Positions 7,348-15,260 of a stretch of DNA of 27,257 nt are shown here, piece after piece. Every line of letters starts with the position of its first letter. Position 1 is the stretch's first letter. The stretch covers positions 1-27,257 of the forward strand of contig CAMNDM010000046.1 in the NCBI GenBank assembly GCA_946535435.1. The letters run 5' to 3'. The position numbers were made by a program, and so were the translations under genes. A model generated the notes under the pieces. It worked only from the letters and a program-made list of their open reading frames with translations. It was not told the origin of the DNA and did no database searches. Origin of the DNA: Physcocola sp002396385 (GTDB taxonomy: Bacteria > Bacteroidota > Bacteroidia > Bacteroidales > Paludibacteraceae).

Positions 7348-9008
7348 ATGCGTAAGGTTTTATTTGTTTTTATTGGGATAATCCTTTTATCCCATTCTTG
7401 CAGCGATAAAGACGAGGATTTTGCAATTACTAAGGTTGTTGATAAAGAAAAATTCGATATTAATGTTAAGAAAATTTCATTGGGGCGTAAATTTAAACTG
7501 GCGTATTCTATTGATAATATGCAGGCAGTGTATGATTCCTTGAAAGAAATGTCAGGACTTAAAAGCGTCAATCAATTAGAACCAACACATTATTATGTAC
7601 GTTTCCTCCCTAAGGATACTACTGAATTTGATTTGTTATTGTCTGATACTTCGTTAGTTCTTTTCTCTACACCGTTTGATTATGAAGTGGAAGGGGCTGG
7701 AGGAGAAGAATACCACGATCCTTCTTTACCAGATAATCAGATTACCTGGCAGTATACAAGTGTGCCTATAGATTATGAATTTCCAAATGTGAAATATGAA
7801 ATTTTGGACAGGCTATACATTTCGCCTGATTTTGATTTGTCAAACAATGATGATGGCTGTATTTATGATGATTCAGATTCGTATAGTGCTTTAAAGTCTG
7901 CGATGTCTTTTAGCCGTAAGTTGCAGATTGAAGCGTTCGCTAGAGTTGGATGTGATATAAAAGTTGGGGAAACAGGCAAATCGTTGAAGGGATTTTTGTC
8001 TTTTTTAGATCCAACTTGGACACCCAAGGCCTGTATTTATGCTAAAGAAGACCTTTTAGGGAAAAGCATCCCGTTGAAAGGTGTAAGAGTGTATATTTGT
8101 CATGGAGGAGCTATTGCATGTCGGACAACTAATGCCGATGGTTATGTGAAATTTCCTAAATGTATTGGTCCTGTCCTATACAAAATCGAGTGGGCAGACA
8201 AGTATTGGCGTATATATGACGGCATACCAGGACTGCCTGTCTTCTATTCGGGGCCAACTAAGAGAAGTAATTGGCTTTTGAATATAACAGGAGGACAATC
8301 TTTGCATTATGCTTGTATTCACAGAGGATGTTATCTTCATTTTTATGATGAAAATTTTGGTATTTATAGACCTGTTAATAGAGTCAAAACTGCTGTGATT
8401 CCGCATAAAATATGTTACAAAATGGCTATGGGCTCAGGGCAGTACTGTTCTGATTATTCCGCATTTACGTCGAATATCGCACCAGATATTAAGGTTTATG
8501 GTAAAAATAGTAAAGGTCAGTATAAAACGACATATAGTGTATTCAAAACCATGGTTCATGAACTTGGACACATGCCTCCCACTGTCTTTATGTTGACAGA
8601 GCCAAGTATATGTTTGTTGATGACAATGTGACTGATGCTTGGGCTGTAGCTGTTGCGTGGAAACTTTGTTCTGAAAAATATAAAAGATTGGGGGCGACTG
8701 ATAAACAGATAAAAGAATTTGAGGCTTTTATAGCATATCAGGATTGGCCTAATAACGATGACTCACAATATAGTCCTCTCTTACTAGATTTAATTGATGA
8801 TTATAATCAGTATTCTAAAGATAAAAAGCAAGGTAATGGTCTGTTTGACAATATTGAAGGTTATTCTTTGCCTACGCTACAAAAGTATTTGATGGATGTC
8901 TATACTTTTAAAGGTCTGAAAAATAAACTACTGTCAAGTCCACGGCCTGCAAACGTATCTTATGATGAACTTAAAACATATTTGTCGAATTATGAAAAAT
9001 ATTGGTAA
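7348..9008 (+). pseudogene. Frameshifted HELGH metallopeptidase-like lipoprotein
   Basis: The N-terminus MRKVLFVFIGIILLSHSC is a lipoprotein signal with cysteine at residue 19 (the ATG at 7348, not the TTG just before it). A mid-region LKGVRVYICHGGAIACRTT followed by NADGYVKFP resembles carboxypeptidase-regulatory-like beta domains. The frame reaches MVHELGH and then continues as a short nonsense tail to a stop at 8629-8631. Shifting frame right after GGACAC restores ASHCLYVDRAKYMFVDD and a long sensible C-terminus (TDAWAVAVAWKL, SPLLLDLIDDYNQY, IEGYSLPTLQKYL) to the stop at 9008. Two extra bases (AT at about 8573) would explain it and give HELGHASH, an HExxHxxH-type zinc site. It is either a recent frameshift or an assembly error; apart from that shift the reading frame is undamaged. 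Confidence 0.75.
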
Positions 9009-9420
9009 GTACATTTTTTTATTTGTTACTACTGCGCTTTTGGGCTGTAGTAAGGAGTCTGACAATATGGGAGTTGGTCCCACAAAGTTTATTTTTAATA
9101 ATAATACAAACCATTTTATTGAAATACTTATAGATGAGGCGGATCTCTCAATGGCGATTCTTCCGTATTCATCTTCGTGTTATGTGAATAATGATGGAGG
9201 ACAATACCCTTTTGTTTTTGATGGAACGAAGGTCGTGTTTGACGATTCGCTTTCTTTTGCAATGGATTATGACGAAGAAATGATGGTTGACGATTATGAT
9301 CTGAATTTGCTTCATAGAGGAGCCTACGAATTTAGTCGTCGGAGCGATACGCTCTATAAAACTTTCGTGTTTACGGAAGACTATTACGATTATGTCTGTG
9401 GACTTCAAGGGAAATTTTGA
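8992..9420 (+). CDS. Small secreted lipoprotein, copy 2 (unknown family)
   Basis: Predicted 142-aa lipoprotein, paralogue of 6794-7216. The start at 8992 gives MKNIGKYIFLFVTTALLGC, a clean signal peptide with lipobox LLGC. It overlaps the last 17 bp of the peptidase-like frame, so the two are probably translationally coupled. Shared features with copy 1 are PTKFIFNNNTNH, GGQYPFVFDGTKVVFDD, DDYDLNLLHRGAY and the ending DTLYKTFVFTEDYYDYV. The middle differs strongly (acidic YDEEMMVDDYD here). There are no catalytic motifs; it is probably an all-beta surface or periplasmic binding protein. Function is unknown. Confidence 0.78.
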   Translation: MKNIGKYIFLFVTTALLGCSKESDNMGVGPTKFIFNNNTNHFIEILIDEADLSMAILPYSSSCYVNNDGGQYPFVFDGTKVVFDDSLSFAMDYDEEMMVDDYDLNLLHRGAYEFSRRSDTLYKTFVFTEDYYDYVCGLQGKF

Positions 9421-9427
9421 GGCAGGA

Positions 9428-9464
9428 GCGGTGCAGGTGCGTTACAGAAAGCGCACCTGCCCGC
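9428..9464. terminator. GC-rich hairpin between convergent genes
   Basis: GCAGGTGCG (9433-9441) pairs with 9452-9460, extended by GCGG/CCGC (9428-9431 with 9461-9464) across a one-base bulge. It lies just past the lipoprotein stop at 9420 and before the leftward gene ending at 9504. No long T-run follows, so terminator activity is likely but not certain. Confidence 0.5.
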
Positions 9465-9503
9465 CTAAACTCTGTGGAAACAGAATGTTTCTGCTGTTTT
9501 TGT

Positions 9504-10193
9504 TTAGAGCACAACGCCGAAACGGAGTACAAAGTTGACGGCTTGGTAGGTAAACTCCTCGTCTAGGCCGTAGTTACTCGAACTATCGTCTTCGCCGCAT
9601 ACGGTTTCTATGCCTGTGCTTAGCATGAAACGCTTGAAACGGCAACCCAAATCAAGTCCTCCGTAGAAGCCGCTGGCGTCGTAGAACTCGTCAACGGCAA
9701 TGGTCGCTCCAAGTCTTGCCGAAATAAACGGGGTTACGCTATAGTCGAAAATGTCGTACCGGAAATTTGCGAAAACCGGTACCGCCACATGGGTGTCGTA
9801 ACGGTCGTCGGCAAGACGGATGCCTGAACCCATACCTAGAAAGCTGTGTTTGTCGAATTGGTGGCCGAAGGCGGCCGAGATGGTTATTCCATACATGTTG
9901 CCCGTAATCAGCGAGCCATAGATCTGGCTGTTGAACCCCTTTTTCAAAATTTCCCTTGGGGCCTTTTTTGGGGGGGCTGCATAGGCTTCTGACGTGTCGT
10001 GTTCAATTTTCTCTATCTCGTCGCTCTTGAAGACGAAGATGCTACCGTCGTCGCTCTTTATCGTTACAGACTGGTTGGGAATGAGTTCTGTTATGTTTCC
10101 TTTAACGATGTTTCCGTTTTTCAGGTAGACCGCTTCTCTGGCAAAAACGGTCATTTGTGCCAGGGTTAGTAATAGTATTAGCCATTTTTTCAT
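9504..10193 (-). CDS. Outer-membrane beta-barrel-like protein, YLKNGS family, paralogue 2
   Basis: Predicted 229-aa exported protein. The signal peptide MKKWLILLLTLAQMTVFA is followed by REAVYLKNGNIVKGNITE, then IPNQSVTIKSDDGSIFVF and DEIEKIEH, the same N-terminal module as the proteins at 390-1127 and 10236-10976. The remainder alternates short glycine turns and amphipathic strands (SAAFGHQFDKHSFLGMGSG, VPVFANFRYDIFDYSVTP, GFYGGLDLGCRFKRFMLS), which fits a small beta-barrel, and it ends near-aromatically (RFGVVL). It starts 42 bp after the stop of paralogue 3, so the two form one transcription unit. Function is unknown. Confidence 0.8.
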   Translation of the reverse strand: MKKWLILLLTLAQMTVFAREAVYLKNGNIVKGNITELIPNQSVTIKSDDGSIFVFKSDEIEKIEHDTSEAYAAPPKKAPREILKKGFNSQIYGSLITGNMYGITISAAFGHQFDKHSFLGMGSGIRLADDRYDTHVAVPVFANFRYDIFDYSVTPFISARLGATIAVDEFYDASGFYGGLDLGCRFKRFMLSTGIETVCGEDDSSSNYGLDEEFTYQAVNFVLRFGVVL

Positions 10194-10235
10194 AAGCGGG
10201 TGTTTTTAGAGGTTAATAAAATAGGTTTTGCTGAC

Positions 10236-10976
10236 TCAGAATACGACGCCCAGCCTGAAGAAGCCGCAGTAGCCCCTGAAGGTGTTTTCTTCCACCAGGT
10301 CGCGATGGCTTCCCCATTCGTCATTCCTCCATTCATATTCAAACTCTCTTCCGCAGGCGGTCTCTAATCCGAAACTCAGCATCATCCGTTTGAGGCGTAC
10401 GCCGAGGTCGAACGTTCCATAGAAACCGCCGACGGCTTCTGATAGGGGTATGGTGCGTCCGGCACGGACCGACAAGATTGGCGACACTTTCTGGCTTACC
10501 GCATCGATGCGGACGTTGGCAAATACGGGGACGGTCAGATTCCCCAGGCTTTCTATGGTCGAATGCCTGAGGCCGCCTCCCACGCCCACAAACACCAGGT
10601 CTTTGAATTGGAACCCATGGGTAGTGGCTAACGTAAAGCCGATAAAGTGGCCCGCAAAGAATTCAGTGGTAACTTGTCCGCTGTACCCCTGGTCGAGTGG
10701 CGAGACGTAGGGGGGCTTCGCCTTTCTGCCCCTCTTGTTACCTCTGTTGTTCTTGGGAACTTCTTCGTCGGTCTCTTCGCCTGTCACTTTTTCAATCTCG
10801 TCGTGGCTCCATGTGAACAGGTTCCCGTCGCTGGTCCTGACTTTTATGGTTTGGTTGGGAATGTACTCGATTATTTCGCCTTTCACTACACTGCCGTTTC
10901 TCAGGTAGACGGTTCCTGTTGCGGAAACAGTCTGTTCTACAACTGCCAGCAAGAGTATAAGTAGTAGCTTCTTCAT
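10236..10976 (-). CDS. Outer-membrane beta-barrel-like protein, YLKNGS family, paralogue 3
   Basis: Predicted 246-aa exported protein: signal peptide MKKLLLILLLAVVEQTVSA, then TGTVYLRNGSVVKGEIIEYI and DGNLFTWSHDEIEKV. A basic linker (NNRGNKRGRKAKPP) not seen in the shorter paralogue 2 precedes SPLDQGYSGQVTTEF, a segment also found in paralogue 1 (SPLVRGYSGQ). Strand-like repeats follow (VPVFANVRIDAVSQKVSPIL, GGFYGTFDLGVRLKRMMLS) and the protein ends in FRLGVVF with a terminal phenylalanine. It is first gene of a two-gene unit with paralogue 2. Surface exposure is inferred from the terminal aromatic and strand pattern; there is no functional clue. Confidence 0.8.
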   Translation of the reverse strand: MKKLLLILLLAVVEQTVSATGTVYLRNGSVVKGEIIEYIPNQTIKVRTSDGNLFTWSHDEIEKVTGEETDEEVPKNNRGNKRGRKAKPPYVSPLDQGYSGQVTTEFFAGHFIGFTLATTHGFQFKDLVFVGVGGGLRHSTIESLGNLTVPVFANVRIDAVSQKVSPILSVRAGRTIPLSEAVGGFYGTFDLGVRLKRMMLSFGLETACGREFEYEWRNDEWGSHRDLVEENTFRGYCGFFRLGVVF

Positions 10977-11062
10977 ATTCTTCAGGTAGTTTGGTTTGTA
11001 GTTGTCTTTGAGTTAGTCAGCCCGGCTTGTGTTGGCCGGACGGAGGCCCGGCTCTCCTGGTG

Positions 11063-11218
11063 TCAGGCGGGAGCCAAGCCCGAGAAGTAGTTAAAGTAGA
11101 TGTATGCTGCGGCCACAATGAAAGCGAAGGCTAAAACGAACTTCAGCAATCCGTTCAAAATCTTGAAAAGCAGGCCGAGTACTACGATGGCTACAATAAC
11201 GTAGATGATGGTTTGCAT
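11063..11218 (-). CDS. 51-aa hydrophobic membrane protein
   Basis: A short frame starting at 11218 encodes MQTIIYVIVAIVVLGLLFKI then LNGLLKFVLAFAFIVAAAYI and YFNYFSGLAPA. About 40 of the 51 residues are hydrophobic, giving two transmembrane segments separated by a short LNGLLK turn. It stands between the TonB-dependent receptor (stop 11284 on the same strand) and paralogue 3, with about 65 bp to the receptor gene. The composition is far from random for this GC content, so I regard it as real. The family is unknown; it could be a small membrane-stress or scaffold peptide. Confidence 0.65.
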   Translation of the reverse strand: MQTIIYVIVAIVVLGLLFKILNGLLKFVLAFAFIVAAAYIYFNYFSGLAPA

Positions 11219-11283
11219 AATATAATTGTTGTTTTGTTTTTGCTAATATACATACTATTTTGTTAACATCAAAGAGTGTGGTG

Positions 11284-13185
11284 TCAGTATTCCAGCTTAG
11301 CCTCTAGTTGGTAGTGGCGGCCTGGCATGGCTTTGTACGGAACCGTCTGGTAGTCAGTGTCGAGCAGATTGTTGACGGTGGCCTGTAGGCCGAGGTGCCA
11401 GCTCTTGCCTAACTTGAATTTGTAGCCCAGCGACGTGTTGCACAGCCAATAGGCGTCCATCGTTTCGAAAACGTCGCTTGTTGACCGCCTGCCCGTGTAG
11501 CTGGTGGCGAAAATCCATTTCCAGGTCCTCCAACGGCCGGTGAACGACGCCGACAGGTTGTCTTCGGGCAACAGGGCTATCTGCCGGCCTTTGAAGGGAC
11601 GCATCTCCGAAAAGCCTTCTTTCACCTCGGTGTGGCTGTGGGTGTAGGCGGCTTGCAGGGTCTGGCCCTTTGCTTCGAGTTTGGCACCCGCCTCAAAACC
11701 GTTCACTTCCACCAGGTCGACGTTGATGGGTTTCCAGACATTGCCGCGCGGCATCCACAAAATCCAGTTCTCCACTTTGTTGTGGAAGGCGGTTGCCGTC
11801 AGTTGCATTAGGCAGAGTGGTGTTTGCAGACGCCATTCGGCCCCTCCGTCGTAGTTGGCGGCGTCTTCCGCTTTGAGGTACTTGTTGTCGAGGTGTCCCC
11901 AGTAGCGGTCGTTCAGAGTGGGTATGCGGAAGTTCCTTGAGATGTTTGCTTTCAAACGCAGATGGGTGCTGTCGTGCTCCACAAGTCCGAACTTTATGCC
12001 CGCCGAGGGAGAGAACGGTGCGTCTTCGCCGCTGACCCATTGTTGCCGCAGTCCGCAGTTCAGGTGCCAGCGTTTGCCCATCTGGCTGTGTGCCAGGGAA
12101 AAAAACTCGTTCCTCCATTCGTGGAGGCCGTCGTTGTAGGCGTACACCTCGGGAACGATGTATTGGATTTGTGCGCCAGCCTTGACTTGCATTTGCCGGA
12201 ACCAGCCGTCCAACTGCCATTCGTGCTCGGCATCGGCGCCCGCCAGCCAGTCGTGTGTGGCAATCAGGTCGCCGCCATACTTCTGGTGGTCGTTCAGGTA
12301 GGCGGTCTTTGCGTTAAGGGTCAGCCAACCCCTGCGGCTGTAAACCAGCAGTAGGCGGGTGTTGCGGTCGCTAATGTCCTCGTATCTGTCAGCGTTGCGG
12401 TTGTTCTGTACCGAGGGCTGTATGTTGCGGTCGTAGGCGGTGTGCCAGAAGTGGAGGGCCAGTTGTTGTTGCCTGCGCAGGTCGTAGTAGAGGTCTTGCT
12501 GCAGACCGTAGCTGTTATAGCCGGCGTTGTGCTGCACTTGGGTGCTTTTGCCGCCAAATTCCATCAGTTGGAAGTGGAAGTCGTTGTCGGCCCGGTTGTA
12601 GAAGAGGGCGGTCTTCCCCGTCAGGCGCTGTCCTCCGCCTTTCAGTTTCAGGCCTGTGAACGACTGGCCGTAGCTTCCTACCGTCTGCATCAGCAGCCCG
12701 TTGAAACTGTTTTTTGCGGGAGCGCTGTTGCGTAGGTCCACACTGCCCCCTATAGCCCCGCTGCCGTAGAGCGAGCTTTCGCCCCCGGGCGCCAGTTCGG
12801 CGTAGTCGAAAAAGAAAAGGGGTATCAGACTGAAGTCGGTCTGCCCCATAGTCAGCGAATTGATGCCGACGCCGTTCCAGCTGACAGCCGTTTGCGAGGC
12901 CGCTGTTCCGCGCATCGAAACGGAACTGTTCATCCCTTTCCCGCTTTCCTTCACAAACACCGCACTGTGTCCGCTCATGTAGTCCGAGAGTGTGCCGGCC
13001 TGCAGGGAGCCCAGCACGGCCGTGTCGGCCATGGTCGCATGGTCGGAGTAGGTGGAGGGCAGGCTCTCTTTCTCGATGCGTTTGCCGCGGACCTCCACTT
13101 CCTCGATAGGGGTGACCTCTTGTGCGGCGGCAGTTGCGGCCGACAAGAAGAGGAAGAGAAGACTCCTATGTCTGAAAAATTTCAT
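11284..13185 (-). CDS. TonB-dependent outer-membrane receptor, BtuB-like
   Basis: Predicted 633 aa from MKFFRHRSLLFLFLSAATAA (start 13185; an ATG 33 bp upstream would put a polar stretch before the signal peptide). After the signal peptide, EVTPIEEVEVRGKRIEKESL is a typical TonB-box/plug entry. The plug follows: SDYMSGHSAVFVKESGKG, SVSMRGTAASQTAVSWNGVG and PGGESSLYGSGAIGGSVDLR. The rest is a 22-strand-type barrel rich in aromatic and glycine residues, ending LEAKLEY with a terminal tyrosine. Length and plug resemble vitamin B12/siderophore receptors (~600-700 aa) rather than the ~1000-aa SusC type. No SusD, cobalamin riboswitch or Btu partner is adjacent, so the ligand is open. Confidence 0.9.
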   Translation of the reverse strand: MKFFRHRSLLFLFLSAATAAAQEVTPIEEVEVRGKRIEKESLPSTYSDHATMADTAVLGSLQAGTLSDYMSGHSAVFVKESGKGMNSSVSMRGTAASQTAVSWNGVGINSLTMGQTDFSLIPLFFFDYAELAPGGESSLYGSGAIGGSVDLRNSAPAKNSFNGLLMQTVGSYGQSFTGLKLKGGGQRLTGKTALFYNRADNDFHFQLMEFGGKSTQVQHNAGYNSYGLQQDLYYDLRRQQQLALHFWHTAYDRNIQPSVQNNRNADRYEDISDRNTRLLLVYSRRGWLTLNAKTAYLNDHQKYGGDLIATHDWLAGADAEHEWQLDGWFRQMQVKAGAQIQYIVPEVYAYNDGLHEWRNEFFSLAHSQMGKRWHLNCGLRQQWVSGEDAPFSPSAGIKFGLVEHDSTHLRLKANISRNFRIPTLNDRYWGHLDNKYLKAEDAANYDGGAEWRLQTPLCLMQLTATAFHNKVENWILWMPRGNVWKPINVDLVEVNGFEAGAKLEAKGQTLQAAYTHSHTEVKEGFSEMRPFKGRQIALLPEDNLSASFTGRWRTWKWIFATSYTGRRSTSDVFETMDAYWLCNTSLGYKFKLGKSWHLGLQATVNNLLDTDYQTVPYKAMPGRHYQLEAKLEY

Positions 13186-13215
13186 AACTGCGGTATGCTG
13201 TGCGTTGTTTTTCTG

Positions 13216-13223
13216 CAAAGGTA
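13216..13223 (-). promoter_or_regulatory. -7 box for the TonB-dependent receptor
   Basis: TACCTTTG on the minus strand matches TAnnTTTG, 31 bp upstream of the chosen start at 13185 and 2 bp before the longer frame's ATG. A transcript beginning ~7-10 nt on would exclude the longer start. Confidence 0.5.
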
Positions 13224-13256
13224 GGCATTATTTGCCATTCGCATTCCCTTCTTTTG

Positions 13257-13288
13257 TTTTGATTAAAGACTGAAAATCCGTATCTTTG
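13257..13288 (+). promoter_or_regulatory. argS promoter
   Basis: TTTG at 13258-13261 and TATCTTTG at 13281-13288 are 19 nt apart, the Bacteroidetes -33/-7 arrangement. The argS start lies 71 bp downstream. This promoter is back-to-back with that of the receptor gene. Confidence 0.6.
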
Positions 13289-13358
13289 CGTGTTTTTTAC
13301 GGAAGTGGCGAATCTTCGCCTACACCGCTAGTTACAACGCATAAAAAGTGATAAATAT

Positions 13359-15146
13359 ATGGCAATAGAAGAAGAGATATTGCAGGCTACTTTGGCCGCT
13401 TCTCAAAAATTGTACGGACAGGCTCCTGATGTGAACACACTGCAGTTGGGTGCAACCCGCAAGGAGTTTGAGGGAGACCTCACCCTGGTGGTGTTCCCGT
13501 TGTTGAAAATCTCGCACAAAAAGCCGGAAGAGACTGCCGAAGACCTCGGTAAGGAATTGCAGGCAACGGTTGCCGCCATTTCCGGGTATAATGTGATTAA
13601 GGGTTTCTTGAACCTCTGCATCAGCAAGAGCAACTGGATCGACACGGTGAACAGTATTGCCGCCGACCCGCATTTCGGTATCGTGGAAGCGACTGCCGAT
13701 TCGCCGCTCTACATGGTCGAGTACTCTTCTCCTAATACCAACAAGCCACTCCATTTGGGACACGTGCGCAACAACCTGTTGGGGCACAGTGTCTGCCAGA
13801 TTCTGAAGGCCAACGGCATTAAGGTGGTGAAGACCAACATCGTGAACGACCGTGGCATCCACATCTGCAAGTCGATGCTGGCCTGGAAACTGTTCGGCAA
13901 CGGCGAGACTCCTGAAAGCACCGGCAAGAAGGGCGACCACCTGGTGGGCGACTACTATGTGCGTTTCGACAAGGAGTACCGTGCACAGGTGAAGGAACTT
14001 GTGGCCAAGGGTATGACCGAAGACGATGCCAAGAAAGAGGCGCCGCTGATGAAGGAGGCCCAGCAGATGCTGGAAAAATGGGAGGCGGGCGACCCTGAAG
14101 TCCGTGCCCTTTGGGAAAAGATGAACAACTGGGTGTATGAGGGTTTCGACAAGACTTACAAACGCCTCGGCATCTCTTTCGATAAGATCTATTACGAAAG
14201 CCAGACCTACCTCGACGGTAAGGCGAAGGTGAACGAGGGCCTTGAGAAAGGGGTCTTCTACCGCCGCCCAGACGGGTCGGTATGGGCCGACCTCGCTAAA
14301 GACGGCTTGGACGAGAAACTGTTGCTCCGTGCCGACGGCACTTCTGTCTACATGACCCAGGACATTGGTACCGCCCAACAGCGTTTCCGCGATTACAATA
14401 TCGATAAGATGATTTATGTGGTGGGTAACGAACAGAACTACCACTTCCAGGTCCTTTCTATCTTGCTCGACCGGCTCGGCTTCGAGTGGGGTAAAGACCT
14501 TGTGCACTTCAGCTACGGTATGGTGGAGCTGCCTGAGGGCAAGATGAAGAGCCGTGAGGGTACGGTGGTTGACGCCGACGACCTGATGGACGAGATGATT
14601 CGCACCGCAAAGGAAACTAGCGGCGACAAACTGAAAGACTACTCGGAAGAGGAAGTCGACAACATTGCACGCATTTGTGGTTTGGGCGCCCTCAAGTACT
14701 TCATCTTGAAGGTTGACCCAAGAAAGAACATGATGTTCAACCCTAAGGAGAGTATCGACTTTAACGGTAACACTGGTCCGTTCATCCAGTACACCTATGC
14801 GCGCATCCGCTCGGTTATCCGCAAGGCTGCCGAGGCCGGTTTGCAGGTACCTGCCCGTTTGGAGGCCAAATACGAACTGTCGGAGCGCGAAACACAGCTG
14901 GTTCAGAACCTGGCGTCGTTCCCGCAGACGGTCAAACAGGCCGGAAAAGACTACAGCCCGGCCTTTATCGCCAATTACTGCTACGACCTTGCCAAGGCTT
15001 ACAACCAGTTCTACCACGACTTCTCCATCTTGAAGGAGGAGAACGCCGACGCGCAGCAGTTCCGCCTCTTGTTGTCGAGCCTGATTGCCAACACCATCAA
15101 GACCGGTATGGACTTGCTGGGCATTGAGGTGCCTGAGCGCATGTAA
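13359..15146 (+). CDS. argS: Arginyl-tRNA synthetase
   Basis: A 595-aa class I aminoacyl-tRNA synthetase charging tRNA-Arg. The N-terminal Add1 domain (residues ~1-115) is followed by EYSSPNTNKPLHLGHVRNN with the HIGH-equivalent HLGH at 132-135. Later come FSYGMVELPEGKMKSREG with the KMSKS-equivalent KMKSR at 395-399, and the all-helical DALR anticodon-binding domain (QLVQNLASFPQTV, ANYCYDLAKAYNQFYHD, ending GIEVPERM). The length is normal for bacterial ArgRS and all key motifs are intact. The start ATG at 13359 is the first in frame and leads directly into a normal N-terminus. It is an essential housekeeping gene and serves as the clearest core marker in the window. Confidence 0.98.
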   Translation: MAIEEEILQATLAASQKLYGQAPDVNTLQLGATRKEFEGDLTLVVFPLLKISHKKPEETAEDLGKELQATVAAISGYNVIKGFLNLCISKSNWIDTVNSIAADPHFGIVEATADSPLYMVEYSSPNTNKPLHLGHVRNNLLGHSVCQILKANGIKVVKTNIVNDRGIHICKSMLAWKLFGNGETPESTGKKGDHLVGDYYVRFDKEYRAQVKELVAKGMTEDDAKKEAPLMKEAQQMLEKWEAGDPEVRALWEKMNNWVYEGFDKTYKRLGISFDKIYYESQTYLDGKAKVNEGLEKGVFYRRPDGSVWADLAKDGLDEKLLLRADGTSVYMTQDIGTAQQRFRDYNIDKMIYVVGNEQNYHFQVLSILLDRLGFEWGKDLVHFSYGMVELPEGKMKSREGTVVDADDLMDEMIRTAKETSGDKLKDYSEEEVDNIARICGLGALKYFILKVDPRKNMMFNPKESIDFNGNTGPFIQYTYARIRSVIRKAAEAGLQVPARLEAKYELSERETQLVQNLASFPQTVKQAGKDYSPAFIANYCYDLAKAYNQFYHDFSILKEENADAQQFRLLLSSLIANTIKTGMDLLGIEVPERM

Positions 15147-15170
15147 TTGAACTTAACCAGTTAACAGCAG

Positions 15171-15202
15171 TCTCCTCCTCTTCCGGGGGGAGGGGGGCTT
15201 TT
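15171..15202 (+). terminator. Possible argS terminator
   Basis: A pyrimidine-rich arm (TCTCCTCCTCTTCC) faces a purine-rich arm (GGGGGGAGGGGGG) followed by CTTTT, 25 bp after the argS stop. Pairing needs several G-U pairs, so this is tentative. Confidence 0.35.
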
Positions 15203-15260
15203 ACGTTATGCTGTTGCGACTTAGAGCTGCCTGGTGTGGCGGTTCCAGATTACTTTTTAT

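Noticed and set aside
13186..13358. Cobalamin riboswitch before the BtuB-like receptor
   Set aside because: The gap is only ~170 bp, shared with the argS promoter, and the receptor's -7 box lies 31 bp from its start, leaving no room for a riboswitch.
13332..15017. Long open frame antisense to argS, and similar long antisense frames opposite the GH53 gene (3640-4935) and the GH25 gene (15363-16544)
   Set aside because: They mirror GC-rich codon use of strong genes on the other strand, have arginine/histidine/valine-rich compositions without domains, and lack promoters.
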